DNA of 59,601 bases, from NCBI GenBank assembly GCA_910575005.1, contig CAJTCL010000025.1, positions 1-59,601 on the forward strand. Direction: 5' to 3'. This DNA comes from Lachnospiraceae bacterium. GTDB taxonomy: Bacteria; Bacillota; Clostridia; Lachnospirales; Lachnospiraceae. The notes under the pieces are model-generated. The model saw nothing but the letters and a program-made list of their open reading frames with translations. It did not search any database and was not told where the DNA came from. This document shows positions 16,111-25,749 of the stretch, piece after piece (the first letter of the stretch is position 1; each line of letters opens with the position of its first letter). The translations under genes were made by a program, and so were the position numbers.

Positions 16111-19061
16111 TATTTCACTTTCACTTTTTTTGCCTTACTATAAGCGCCAAAAATCTTGGTGTTTCCAGACTTTTTATAAGGCTGGATACGAAAATAATAG
16201 GTCTTTTTGCGCTTTAGGTTATTTATTGTTGTGGTTTTTGTTTTGCTATTTTTGATTGTGGTACTGCGGGCAGATTTAAACTTGGAATTAGTGGCATATT
16301 GTATGCGGTAGCCGCTTGCTTTGGAATCTGTCTTCCATTTTAAAGTCACCTTTTTTGCTGACTTGCTTTTGACAGAGGCTAGGGAAATCTTCTTAGGGGC
16401 AATTTTAATGCTTACCGTCTTTGTAAGTTTCTTATACTTACTGGTCTCTGAAACAGTGATGGTAATTTTGGCAATACCAGTATTGCGTATAGTCACTTTT
16501 CCTGTTTTACGATTGATGGCTGCAATTGTCGGAGAGTTTGAAGTATAGTGTATTGTACCGTCCCCTGTGGTTCTTTTCGCTTTAAGTGAAAATGCCTTGT
16601 CGCCATAAGTTTTATTGAAAGAAGATTTCACGGAAAGCTTCTGTTTTTTCTTGTTTACGGGTGTCTCAGGTTTAGGATCAGGTTCAGGATTAGGCGCAGG
16701 CTGCGGATCCTTTAAAGTGTCATTTTCATAAATTTCAGAAATCTGTTTGTTAGAGAGAGCAGCACTATAGACTGCCACATCATCAAATTTCATATCCCTA
16801 ACATCTTCATTGCCATAAATTAGACCCGAACCGATAAATATATTCACAGCATTTTGAATACAGCCAGAGAGAGAAATATCAAAACATTTGCTTAAATCCT
16901 TAGAAGTAGAACGTACCAATGTTCCATCCAGGAATAATTTAACTCCCTTAGGATCAACGGAATAGGCCACATGATGCCATTCACCTCGTTTTAATTCATA
17001 ATAGCTGCCGTTTGCAAAAGAACCAGCATTGATTTGGCAAGCGAGATTAGCACTAATGCGTGTCATTGGTGTGGAGGGTTTATCGTCGCCTCCGTTTGCC
17101 TCAAATAAGGCACTTTGCGCCAGTGTGCTGTTGGAAGCATTTACCCACATACTGACAGTAAACCCTTTTTCTGACAGTGTTGCCAAGCTGTCAGAGGGCA
17201 GGCGAAAATAATTTATCCCTTTGGCATCCTCTTCATTTTTGATATGGAGGATCTTACCTCTGACCGAATCCGTTTCAATGGAGGCAGTTCCGACTAGAGA
17301 GGCTTTGCCTGTCTTATTTGAGCGTTTTACTGGTGTAACACTGCCGTCTGAGGCCGAAGTCTCAAAGTTAAAACCATAGACGAGCGCTTCCGAGAGCGAG
17401 GCTTTTTCTGGGATTTGGCTTCCCCAGAGACAGATATTGTTATCTCCGATCGCAGAAAATGTCATTACTTTCTGAGGAGTTTCTGCCTCATTGTATTGCT
17501 TGTAGAGAATGCCTTTGTACACAGAACCATTTAATTTTAAGGTAATATAATCATATTCTTTGCCGTCAGAAGTAGATTTTTCCCAAGTTCCCTGCATAGC
17601 TCCAATTACAGTTCCATCGGCGCATAGATCCAGACTCTGCGAGGAAATCATCTCGCCATTGGTGGCTGTACCATGATTAATCAGTTCATAGCTGCCGACA
17701 ATTTCTTTCTTATCATAATGTTCGATTGTTTCTCCGCGGTATTCGTAGACAGCGGGAACTGGCCATTGATCTTCATTTAGATATTGTCTGCGCACTCGTA
17801 TCTGGTGTCCTTCATGTTGGTTGTCAGGAACATCAAAACGCTGATGGTGAAACAGATAGCGATTGTTGTCGTCATCAATCAGTGCAGAATTATGGCCGGC
17901 GGCACGATATCCTGGCTGCCCGTCAAAGCCATAGTTGCCAATCAGTTTGATGCCATACTGGTCATTGTCTTTGTTGCTGTCTTTGGCATTGTTGCCAGCA
18001 GCGTCCAGATAAGGACCATACACATTTTTCGAGCGGAACAGACGCATGTTGTAGCCGCCATTAGAGAGCAAACCGCCATAGCTTTCATATAGATAGTAGT
18101 AATCCGTTTCTTTGTCATAGAGAATATAAGCGCCTTCTCCAGATTGATGGTTGCCGCCGGCAATATGGGTGCCAAAATAGCGGTCTATAAAGTTGCCGGA
18201 AATTGGTTCTGTACCATCCTTGCCAGGATATTTCACTGCACCAGTGGCTTTGTCCAGCTCATGAATGAACAGTCCGCCAGACCAGGAACCATATACCATA
18301 TAAAGGTTGTCATTTTTGTCAAAAAATACAGTGGGGTCAATGGCATTTGGCGCATAGTTCTGGTTCCATCCTCCATCTGCAGAAAACCACTTACTGCTTA
18401 CATCGGAGATTGTTCCAGCCTCAATCAGTTCTTTAAGATTTAGGTAATCATTATCCCACTTGGTATTACGTTCACTTTTACCGCCATTTTCACCGTGGTC
18501 AAAAGCGCCTGTCTGGGTAAAACCAGAATAGATCATGGTGTCTACATATTGATAGGGACCTTCCGCGGTTTTTGATACCGCATAACCAATACAAGAACGC
18601 CGCCAGGTCGAGGAAGTGCTGTAGTATAACATATAGGCTCCCTTGGTTGAATCTTGCCAGGTGTAGTTGGGATTATAAATTACGTCTGGCGCCCAGACAC
18701 CAAGGCTTCCATTTTTCATATCGCCGTCGTCGTAGCCAGCCCAAGCAAAGGATTCCGAAAGATTTGTAAGGATATTTCCATACACAGAATCCTGTTTCCA
18801 GCTATCTTTGGGGTCTCTGGCATTCCAATCAGGATTCATCTGTGTCCAATGGATTAAATCCGTCGATTTAGCATCCGCAAGATGGGAACCAAACAGATAG
18901 TAAGTGCCGTCTGCCTTAAGAATGGAAGGATCGTGGGCAGATACACGTTCAGGTTCTGGCAGAGTTTCTGCGGCGGCAGCCTGCCCTGGGGGGAAAGAGG
19001 TACTCAGCAAAGCAGCAGATAGCACAATTGCCGCAAGCCTGTGGAAAATTTTTGTCTTCAT
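16110..19061 (-). CDS. secreted GH43 arabinan endo-1,5-alpha-L-arabinanase with LamG, Ig-like and FN3 domains
   Basis: This 983-residue secreted enzyme would hydrolyse arabinan outside the cell. The signal peptide (1-30) ends AAAA. The GH43 five-bladed propeller (about 36-400) carries the expected triad: D44 in HDPS, D242 in AIDPT and E309 in GEGAY. A C-terminal arabinanase accessory domain (about 410-555) follows, resembling AbnB/YxiA-type enzymes (GYRAAGHNSALIDDD, FHHQRFD). Next are a LamG/concanavalin-like domain (about 565-775), a Pro-rich linker (PAPNPEPDPKPETP), a bacterial Ig-like domain and a Lys-rich FN3 domain ending the protein. There is no LPXTG; the basic tail may bind the wall. 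It stands alone, convergent with the helicase-nuclease gene and divergent from nth. Confidence 0.9.
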   Translation of the reverse strand: MKTKIFHRLAAIVLSAALLSTSFPPGQAAAAETLPEPERVSAHDPSILKADGTYYLFGSHLADAKSTDLIHWTQMNPDWNARDPKDSWKQDSVYGNILTNLSESFAWAGYDDGDMKNGSLGVWAPDVIYNPNYTWQDSTKGAYMLYYSTSSTWRRSCIGYAVSKTAEGPYQYVDTMIYSGFTQTGAFDHGENGGKSERNTKWDNDYLNLKELIEAGTISDVSSKWFSADGGWNQNYAPNAIDPTVFFDKNDNLYMVYGSWSGGLFIHELDKATGAVKYPGKDGTEPISGNFIDRYFGTHIAGGNHQSGEGAYILYDKETDYYYLYESYGGLLSNGGYNMRLFRSKNVYGPYLDAAGNNAKDSNKDNDQYGIKLIGNYGFDGQPGYRAAGHNSALIDDDNNRYLFHHQRFDVPDNQHEGHQIRVRRQYLNEDQWPVPAVYEYRGETIEHYDKKEIVGSYELINHGTATNGEMISSQSLDLCADGTVIGAMQGTWEKSTSDGKEYDYITLKLNGSVYKGILYKQYNEAETPQKVMTFSAIGDNNICLWGSQIPEKASLSEALVYGFNFETSASDGSVTPVKRSNKTGKASLVGTASIETDSVRGKILHIKNEEDAKGINYFRLPSDSLATLSEKGFTVSMWVNASNSTLAQSALFEANGGDDKPSTPMTRISANLACQINAGSFANGSYYELKRGEWHHVAYSVDPKGVKLFLDGTLVRSTSKDLSKCFDISLSGCIQNAVNIFIGSGLIYGNEDVRDMKFDDVAVYSAALSNKQISEIYENDTLKDPQPAPNPEPDPKPETPVNKKKQKLSVKSSFNKTYGDKAFSLKAKRTTGDGTIHYTSNSPTIAAINRKTGKVTIRNTGIAKITITVSETSKYKKLTKTVSIKIAPKKISLASVKSKSAKKVTLKWKTDSKASGYRIQYATNSKFKSARSTTIKNSKTKTTTINNLKRKKTYYFRIQPYKKSGNTKIFGAYSKAKKVKVK

Positions 19062-19187
19062 AGGGTCCTCCGTTCTATAAAAAATGTTTTCGGTATAGTA
19101 GAATTATATCGGAAAATGCAGGAAAGGGAAAGTTATTTTTTGATTATTTTGAATGTTACCATTCACATATCAGCTAATATGGAGAAA

Positions 19188-19205
19188 ATCATATGATCGT
19201 ATGAT
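19188..19205. promoter_or_regulatory. 18-bp near-perfect palindrome between the arabinanase gene and nth
   Basis: ATCATATGATCGTATGAT differs from its reverse complement at one symmetric pair only. It lies 127 bp upstream of the arabinanase start and 152 bp upstream of nth, in AT-rich DNA. It is a candidate operator, more likely for the sugar gene; the binding protein is not known. Confidence 0.4.
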
Positions 19206-19356
19206 GATTTTTCCATTTGTGCTATGGAGAACAGAAAAAATTAGCAGTTGGTATCGTTTCAGGAATGTGCTATACTATTAAAATAACGTTCTTTTTTGAG
19301 CGAATAGAATATACCATGTTTTTGTGTGGTTTAAATACTAGGAAAGGGATTCCAAG

Positions 19357-20004
19357 ATGACAAAAGAAGAATTAGCGCTGGAATTGATTGCTAGATTAAA
19401 GCAGGAATATCCCGAAGCAGGCTGTACGCTGGATTATAATCAGGCCTGGAAACTTTTGGTTAGTGTGCGTCTGGCGGCACAGTGTACAGATGCACGGGTA
19501 AATGTGGTGGTGGAGGGGCTTTATGAAAAGTACCAAGATGTTAAATCACTCGCAGAGGCTCCAGTGGATGAAATTGAAGAAATTGTCAGACCTTGCGGGC
19601 TTGGAAAGAGCAAGGCCAGAGATATCAGTGCTTGTATGAAAATGCTCCATGAAGAATATCATGACAAGGTGCCAGAGGATTTTGACGCTCTTTTAAAATT
19701 GCCTGGTGTGGGCAGAAAAAGCGCCAATTTAATTATGGGGGATGTATTTCATAAGCCAGCGATTGTGACGGACACGCATTGCATCCGCTTGGTAAATCGC
19801 ATGGGGCTTGTGGACAATATCAAAGAGCCCAAGAAAGTAGAAATGGCGCTATGGAAGTTGATTCCGCCACAGGAGGGCAGTGATTTTTGTCATCGGCTGG
19901 TATATCATGGCAGAGATGTGTGCACTGCACGGACACTTCCTCATTGTGAACAATGTTGTGTAAAGGACATCTGTGCCAGAAATGGCGTGGACAAGGACAG
20001 ATAA
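19357..20004 (+). CDS. nth: endonuclease III (Nth)
   Basis: This 215-residue DNA glycosylase/AP lyase acts in base-excision repair of oxidised pyrimidines. The helix-hairpin-helix LPGVGRKSAN includes catalytic K121; catalytic D139 lies in IVTDTHCIRLVNRMGL. The C-terminal 4Fe-4S cluster ligands are C-x7-C-x2-C-x5-C (CTARTLPHCEQCCVKDIC), one residue longer in the first gap than the E. coli spacing. An AAAGGGA ribosome-binding site precedes the ATG. It is followed after 30 bp by the DUF1015 gene, probably in one transcript. Confidence 0.95.
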   Translation: MTKEELALELIARLKQEYPEAGCTLDYNQAWKLLVSVRLAAQCTDARVNVVVEGLYEKYQDVKSLAEAPVDEIEEIVRPCGLGKSKARDISACMKMLHEEYHDKVPEDFDALLKLPGVGRKSANLIMGDVFHKPAIVTDTHCIRLVNRMGLVDNIKEPKKVEMALWKLIPPQEGSDFCHRLVYHGRDVCTARTLPHCEQCCVKDICARNGVDKDR

Positions 20005-20034
20005 ATAAAAGGAAAAAAGAAAAGAGGAAATAGT

Positions 20035-21273
20035 ATGGCAGTAATTAGACCTTTTTATGCAATTAGACCCACTGAGGACAAAGCAAGCAAGATAGCAGCG
20101 CTTCCTTATGATGTATATAATCGGCAAGAGGCAAAAGAAGAGGTGTCCAAAAATCCAGAAAGTTTTTTGAAAATTGATCGGGCAGAGACACAGTTTGACG
20201 ACAGTGTAGATACTTATGCGCCAGAGGTATATCAAAGAGCACATGATCTGCTCTGGGATATGGTCAGGGAGGGTTCTTTTGTAAAAGAGGAAAAGGCTTG
20301 TTATTATATTTATGAGCTGACAATGGATGGGCGTACCCAGACAGGGATTACAGCTTGTGCTTCCATTGATGATTATGAGCAGGGAATTATTAAGAAACAT
20401 GAAAACACCAGGGCAGAGAAAGAGCAGGATAGAATTTGTCATGTGGATGTCTGTAATGCACAGACAGGGCCAATTTTTTTGGCCTATCGTTCCAATCCGA
20501 CAATAAATGCAGTGGTGGATGTGGTAAAACAGGAAGAACCGTTATATGATTTTGTGTCAGAGGATGAGATTCGCCACAGAGTATGGGTGATCTCAAAGGA
20601 AGCGCAGATTGGTGCAGTGGAAGCCGCTTTTGGCTCCATCGGTGAAATTTATATTGCAGATGGTCATCATCGGGCCGCGTCTGCGGTGCGAGTGGGACAA
20701 AAACGCAGAAAAGAACATCCTGATTACAATGGTACGGAAGAATTTAATTATTTCCTTTCGGTATTATTTCCAGATGAACAGCTTATGATTATGGACTATA
20801 ATCGGGTAGTCAAGGATTTAAATGGTCTGTCAGAATCAGCATTTTTAGAAAAAGTATCAGATCGTTTTGAAGTGGAATCGTTGGGAACAGAGGCTGTGAA
20901 ACCGACAAGAAAAGGCTGTTTTTGTATGTATTTGGCTGGAAATTGGTATCGTTGCAGCATTGCTGATAAGGATATCCCAGGACATCCAGTGGATGGCTTG
21001 GATGTATCTATACTGCAAAAGCAGTTGTTAGAACCAGTGCTTGGCATTACAGATCCAAAGACAGACAGCCGCATAGATTTTGTGGGTGGCATTCGAGGAC
21101 TGGAGGAGCTTGAGAGACGCTGTAATACAGACTGTGCAGTTGCTTTTGCCATGTACCCCACATCTATACAGGAGTTGTTTGCGGTGGCGGATGCTGGACT
21201 TTTAATGCCGCCGAAATCGACTTGGTTTGAACCAAAGTTAAGGAGCGGGATTTTTATTCATGCACTAGATTAG
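20035..21273 (+). CDS. DUF1015 family protein
   Basis: This 412-residue cytoplasmic protein is typical of DUF1015. It opens with IRPFYAIRPTEDKASKIAALPYDVYN and carries TRAEKEQDR and IADGHHRAASA, the most conserved family segments. The biochemical role is not established; in related clostridia these genes often sit near serine-biosynthesis genes (recalled, not checked), but here the neighbour is nth. A GAGGAAA ribosome-binding site precedes ATG 20035. No terminator is visible before the palindromic element that follows. Confidence 0.88.
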   Translation: MAVIRPFYAIRPTEDKASKIAALPYDVYNRQEAKEEVSKNPESFLKIDRAETQFDDSVDTYAPEVYQRAHDLLWDMVREGSFVKEEKACYYIYELTMDGRTQTGITACASIDDYEQGIIKKHENTRAEKEQDRICHVDVCNAQTGPIFLAYRSNPTINAVVDVVKQEEPLYDFVSEDEIRHRVWVISKEAQIGAVEAAFGSIGEIYIADGHHRAASAVRVGQKRRKEHPDYNGTEEFNYFLSVLFPDEQLMIMDYNRVVKDLNGLSESAFLEKVSDRFEVESLGTEAVKPTRKGCFCMYLAGNWYRCSIADKDIPGHPVDGLDVSILQKQLLEPVLGITDPKTDSRIDFVGGIRGLEELERRCNTDCAVAFAMYPTSIQELFAVADAGLLMPPKSTWFEPKLRSGIFIHALD

Positions 21274-21393
21274 TTAGGAAACACTGATCAAAGAGCTTTC
21301 GCACTGTATTTGTGCCGAAAAGCGGCATATTTCGTTGTGAATCGTGTGCATCTTCTGGGAAGTAAAGTGGAGATTTAAGCAGCGCTTCCTTAG
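21273..21393. repeat. 120-bp intergenic element with imperfect terminal inverted repeats
   Basis: TTAGGAAACACTGATCAAA (21274-21292) and TTTAAGCAGCGCTTCCTTAG (21374-21393) are imperfect inverted ends. The interior includes TTCGCACTG, GCCGAAAAGCGGC and CATATTTCGTTGTG. It lies between convergent genes, overlaps the last few bases of the MocR-type gene and could also act as a hairpin terminator. It may be related to the GC-rich element at 886-1075 (shared AAATATGYCGC-like segment). Confidence 0.45.
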
Positions 21394-22793
21394 TTTTCCA
21401 TAAATATTTGGCAGAGCCGTGCAATCGCTTCTGTAATATGTGCAGGAGGAATCGCAGAGTAATTCATGACAAATGTATGTTCGGCAGGAGGGGAATCCTG
21501 GTGGTAATACTGAGACAGGCAGACAAGGCGCAGTCCCAAGGATTTTGCCTTCTGCAAAATAATTTCATCGGAAGCAGAGAACGCTACATGCATCAGAAAA
21601 TGCAGTCCAGCATCTTCCTCCGTAATTGTAATACGAGGAGAGGCTGGGCTGTTTTTCAGGCAGTGCAATAATAAGTCTCGTTGATTTTGATAGAAATTGC
21701 GCATGCGGTTTATGTGGCGTTCAAAATGTCCCTCCTCGATAAAACGGGTCAGGGTATATTGTTCAAAATTAGAAACGGTACAGGCATAAAATCCTAAATG
21801 CTGCTGAAAATGCAACATTAAATGCTTGGGAAGTACCATATAGCTGATGCGGATGGTTGAGGCAAGTGTCTTGGTGAAGGTGTTCATATAGATCACTTTG
21901 TCCATTACATCAATGCTCTGTAAGGAGGGAATTGGTTTCCCCATAAAACGAAATTCACTGTCATAATCATCTTCAATAATATAGCGGGAGTCAGAGGCTG
22001 AGGCCCAGCCTAGAAGCTCATAACGGCGGCTAATCGGGGTGATGATTCCTGTGGGAAAGTGATGAGAGGGGGAAATATGCACAATATCCACGCCAGCAGA
22101 TTCCAGTTTATTCATACAGATTCCCTGGCTGTCCAGAGGGATATGGAGGCATGGGACATGGTGGCTTTGATAGACCTGAGAAATCTTCTGGTAGCCTGGT
22201 TCTTCCATGCCATAAATTTTGTCATGCCCCAAAAGCTGAATCAAAAGCCCATAGAGATAATCTGTCCCAGCTCCTACAATAATCTGTTCTGGAGAGACAT
22301 TCATACCTCGAAATTGTTTTAAATGACCGCAGATTGCTTTACGAAGAGCCAGAATTCCAACGCCAGGGGAATTTTCCATCAGTGCGGGACGACTGTCAGC
22401 TATGACTTCTCTCAATACTTTTGTCCATAGGGCAAAAGGAAAGGTGTCAGGATGTGTTTGATTGCTGGTAAAATCGGCATAACAATCAGTCTGCACAAAA
22501 GTAGAGTTAGGTACAGAAGCGTTTGGAATGGATGTTTGTGCTAGTTTGCTGCTGATGTCTGCAATATAGTACCCCTTTTTGGGGATAGAATAAATATAAC
22601 CTTCAGCCTGAAGCTGCGCATAAGCATTTTCAATGGTGATGGTGCTGACATTTAAGTGTTTGGCGAAGCTGCGCTTTGATGGGAGGCGGTCGCCGCAGGC
22701 AAGTACACCCCCCAGAATGTCATGTTTGATACATTTATATAAGTATTCATATAGACTTAGGGAACCAATATCAGAAAAAGAATAAGTTAACAT
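21390..22793 (-). CDS. MocR/PdxR-type transcriptional regulator (GntR HTH + aminotransferase-like domain)
   Basis: This 467-residue protein has a GntR winged helix at the N-terminus (about 10-75: GDRLPSKRSFAKHLNVSTITIENAYAQLQAEGYIYS) joined to a fold-type I PLP domain. PLP-site features visible are GAGTDYLYGLLIQLL, HISPSHHFPTG, IIEDDYDSEFR and the Schiff-base lysine in NTFTKTLASTIRISYMVLP. Such regulators usually sense PLP or an amino acid and act on a divergent gene; here that is the small alarmone synthetase. A 12-bp sequence, CCTTATATCAGG, occurs upstream of both genes. Confidence 0.92.
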   Translation of the reverse strand: MLTYSFSDIGSLSLYEYLYKCIKHDILGGVLACGDRLPSKRSFAKHLNVSTITIENAYAQLQAEGYIYSIPKKGYYIADISSKLAQTSIPNASVPNSTFVQTDCYADFTSNQTHPDTFPFALWTKVLREVIADSRPALMENSPGVGILALRKAICGHLKQFRGMNVSPEQIIVGAGTDYLYGLLIQLLGHDKIYGMEEPGYQKISQVYQSHHVPCLHIPLDSQGICMNKLESAGVDIVHISPSHHFPTGIITPISRRYELLGWASASDSRYIIEDDYDSEFRFMGKPIPSLQSIDVMDKVIYMNTFTKTLASTIRISYMVLPKHLMLHFQQHLGFYACTVSNFEQYTLTRFIEEGHFERHINRMRNFYQNQRDLLLHCLKNSPASPRITITEEDAGLHFLMHVAFSASDEIILQKAKSLGLRLVCLSQYYHQDSPPAEHTFVMNYSAIPPAHITEAIARLCQIFMEN

Positions 22794-22811
22794 GGTGAGT
22801 CTCCAATCTGG

Positions 22812-22990
22812 CCTTATATCAGGCCAAGGGAATATCGTGTTACAGGCATAAGTATAGAAAATAAAAAAATTGTTGTCTTTGTAATAAAAGGCGCAATTAC
22901 AGCGAATAAATTTGTATAGTCATTATTATAATAACAAGTGATATAGTTGTAAAGGAAGAGATTTTACGAGAAATTTGTCCTTATATCAGG
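22812..22990. promoter_or_regulatory. Divergent intergenic region with two copies of CCTTATATCAGG
   Basis: CCTTATATCAGG occurs at 22812-22823, 19 bp upstream of the mocR-type start and inside a GGCCT/AGGCC inverted repeat. It occurs again at 22979-22990, where its last bases form the Shine-Dalgarno sequence of the alarmone synthetase gene. Exact 12-bp direct repeats flanking both genes suggest a shared operator, plausibly for the MocR-type protein, whose relatives bind direct repeats. Confidence 0.5.
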
Positions 22991-22998
22991 AGGTAGAA

Positions 22999-23610
22999 AT
23001 GAATTTAAAGGAATATTTACAGCAGGAGGAGTTTGTCGTAAAATGTGAATGCGGCATCAGCCTGATGAATGCCAAACTGCAGATTATTAACGCAGAACTT
23101 GGCATGCGTTTGGGGAGAAAAGTGATTCACAGCATGTCCAGTCGGATTAAATCTTATGAAAGCATTATAGTAAAATTAAGGCAAAAAGGACTGCCAGAAC
23201 ATGCACAGGCAGTGGAAGAGTATATCTATGATGTGGTGGGAGTGCGTGCAGTGTGTACTTATACAGATGATTTGTACCAGATTGCAGAGATGCTCTGTGC
23301 TCAAAAGGACATGAAACTTTTAAAAAAGAAGGATTATATCAAAAATCCTAAGAAAAGCGGTTATCGGAGCATGCATTTAATTTTTCGGGTTCCAATTTCC
23401 TTTGAGGCAGAGGTGCAGTGGATTCGAGTGGAAGTACAGCTTCGGACAGCGGCAATGGATTATTGGGCAGGTCTGGATTACCAGCTTCAATATAAAAAAG
23501 AAAATCGGGAGGCAAAAAATATTAGCAGAGAACTAAAGGCATATGCAAATGCCATTGAGCAGATTGACAGCAAAGTGCTGGAACTGCGCAGGCGGATAGA
23601 GGCAATTTAA
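22999..23610 (+). CDS. small alarmone synthetase (RelA/SpoT synthetase domain, YjbM/RelQ-like)
   Basis: This 203-residue single-domain (p)ppGpp synthetase lacks the hydrolase, TGS and ACT domains of long RelA/SpoT proteins. The synthetase features visible are RIKSYESIIVKLRQKG, YDVVGVRAVCTYTDDLY, DYIKNPKKSGYRSMHL (substrate-binding) and VEVQLRTAAMDYWAGLDYQL. A C-terminal helix follows, as in tetrameric RelQ proteins. ATG 22999 sits 6 bp after AGGAGG; an in-frame TTG eight codons upstream is rejected because it precedes that ribosome-binding site. Confidence 0.93.
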   Translation: MNLKEYLQQEEFVVKCECGISLMNAKLQIINAELGMRLGRKVIHSMSSRIKSYESIIVKLRQKGLPEHAQAVEEYIYDVVGVRAVCTYTDDLYQIAEMLCAQKDMKLLKKKDYIKNPKKSGYRSMHLIFRVPISFEAEVQWIRVEVQLRTAAMDYWAGLDYQLQYKKENREAKNISRELKAYANAIEQIDSKVLELRRRIEAI

Positions 23611-23754
23611 GATTTTTCATTGACTTTTTTTGTGTGAAATATATATTTTTATAGACAAATATGATTCTTTTTTGGTATTATTTTGTTAGATGCAAGAAGC
23701 GGATATTATATTTTTTGGAAACTATATAGCGAAGCAACGGAAGGAAAGGCTAAC

Positions 23755-25488
23755 ATGGAAAAAAAGATTAACAAAAATACCAAATTTAGAACAGGGATCA
23801 TGATGAAAATTTTGTTTATGGCCTTGGGCCCCTTACTTATGCTTGCTGTGATAAGTACTGTATTTTCAGCGAGGACCATAAGGGTTGGCATGGAGGAGGA
23901 AGCCATCAAGCGTTTGGAAGATATCACAAGTGGTGTCAATCAGGCTCTAAATGCATTAGGAGAGGGGGATTATAGGCTTGAGGGAGAGACGCTTTATAAA
24001 GGGGAAGAGAATATTTCAGAGCGAACGACGTTTTTTGAGGCTTTTGCTAATAATACCGAGATTGATATTACATTATTCTATGGAGACACCCGCAGAGTGA
24101 CTACATTGATAGACCGCAATACTGGCCAACCAATGGTGGGCACTCAGGCAGCAGATCGTGTGGTGGATATGGTTTTGAAACAGGGCTTAGGATTTGTAGA
24201 TATGGATCTGGAATTGAATGGGGAGCCATATTTTTGTTGTTACATACCATTGAAAAATACGGACGGAAGTATTGTGGGGATGATTTTTGCGGGTGAGCCG
24301 AGCAGCGGTATTCAGCAGTATATTAGACAAACATCCTGGGAAATTGTTTTTATCAGCGGTTTGATTATTTTAATCGGTGGCGCTGTGATTATCTATTTTT
24401 CCAAATTAGTTTCCAATGCAATTCAAAAAGAGAAGAACATTATTGAACAGCTTGCAGAAGGAAATTTAGATATCGAGGTAGATCAAAAACTCTTAAAGCG
24501 TGGGGATGAACTGGGAAATAGTGCCAAGGCCCTGCAACATTTGATTTCAGAGTTATCTAGGATTTTGCTTCATGTACAACAAACCTCCCATGAACTGATG
24601 CAGTCAGGAGATTCTTTGGATGGGATGGCGGAACGTGTCAATGCGAATTCTACCGAGATCAGTAAGGCGGTGGAAGAAATTTCACATGGAGCGATCTCTC
24701 AGGCGGAGGAAATTGAGCATGCCACAAGTCAGATTGTGGATATGGGGTTAATGATTGAACAGATTGTGGATGGTGTGGTTAAATTGGATCAGACTTCCAT
24801 TGCCATGAAAGATGCAGGGGATAGTTCTGTGGAGATTATGCATAATCTGGTGGAATCAACAAATAAGACGAATGAGGCAATTACCAAGATTGGAGCACAG
24901 ATCTATGCCACAAATGATTCGGCACAGAGGATTCGGGAGGCAGTGGATATTATTTCTTCCATTGCCAGCCAGACTTCTCTATTGTCACTGAATGCCAGCA
25001 TTGAGGCGGCTCGGGCTGGAGAGTTTGGCAAAGGTTTCGCGGTTGTGGCCACAGAGATTCAGAAGCTCGCAGATGAGTCCAGCCGTTCCGCCCAGACGAT
25101 TACAGATGTGATCAACGCTTTGTTGGCAGAATCTGACATGACTGTTAAGATTATGCAGGAGGTAGAAGGGATTATCACAGAACAGAAACAAAAGCTAGAA
25201 GCGACACAGCACAATTTTGCAGAGGTAGCTGACGGCATCCACAGTTCAAGGGAAGAAACTGCAATAATCGAACAGCAGACCCAGGTATGTGATACTTCTA
25301 GGAAAACAGTGGTGGATGTGATCTCAAATTTGTCAGCGCTTTCAGAAGAAAACGCAGCTTCTGCTGAAGAGACAACAGCTTCAATGGAAGAATTAAGTGT
25401 AACGATTAATTTGCTGGCAGATGCAGCAGCCGGTCTTAAAGATTTGTCCAGTGCAATGGATGAGGAGATTAAGTTCTTTAAATTGTAA
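23755..25488 (+). CDS. methyl-accepting chemotaxis protein with extracellular Cache-type sensor
   Basis: This 577-residue transmembrane chemoreceptor has TM1 at about 16-38, an extracellular domain at 40-194 that looks like a single Cache fold ([41 protein letters not shown]), TM2 at 195-216, a HAMP at about 217-270 and a signalling domain with the conserved hairpin tip [34 protein letters not shown]. Ligand unknown. ATG 23755 follows AAGGAAAGG. There are no chemotaxis or flagellar genes in the window; it is bounded by its own terminator. Confidence 0.93.
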   Translation: MEKKINKNTKFRTGIMMKILFMALGPLLMLAVISTVFSARTIRVGMEEEAIKRLEDITSGVNQALNALGEGDYRLEGETLYKGEENISERTTFFEAFANNTEIDITLFYGDTRRVTTLIDRNTGQPMVGTQAADRVVDMVLKQGLGFVDMDLELNGEPYFCCYIPLKNTDGSIVGMIFAGEPSSGIQQYIRQTSWEIVFISGLIILIGGAVIIYFSKLVSNAIQKEKNIIEQLAEGNLDIEVDQKLLKRGDELGNSAKALQHLISELSRILLHVQQTSHELMQSGDSLDGMAERVNANSTEISKAVEEISHGAISQAEEIEHATSQIVDMGLMIEQIVDGVVKLDQTSIAMKDAGDSSVEIMHNLVESTNKTNEAITKIGAQIYATNDSAQRIREAVDIISSIASQTSLLSLNASIEAARAGEFGKGFAVVATEIQKLADESSRSAQTITDVINALLAESDMTVKIMQEVEGIITEQKQKLEATQHNFAEVADGIHSSREETAIIEQQTQVCDTSRKTVVDVISNLSALSEENAASAEETTASMEELSVTINLLADAAAGLKDLSSAMDEEIKFFKL

Positions 25489-25504
25489 CAAAGACAGAAA
25501 CAGA

Positions 25505-25543
25505 TAGAGCAGTTCCATATAGATGGGAGCTGCTCTATTTTTA
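25505..25543 (+). terminator. Terminator of the chemoreceptor gene
   Basis: AGAGCAGTTCCC and GGGAGCTGCTCT form a hairpin (about 25505-25537) followed by ATTTTTA. Confidence 0.85.
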
Positions 25544-25749
25544 GTGACAATTTAAAAGCTCAAACCATAAGTATTCAGAACTTTCAAATTTATTTGAATA
25601 GTAATTTTTTTATTAAAAAAGTGCTGTCAATCATTTAAATTTATAAAAATATAATACAGAAGTTCAATTTTTTCAGCAACAAGTTGAACTTATGGGCAAC
25701 AACTACTATAATAATAATACATGTTTATAAAATAGATTGGAGATTTAGA

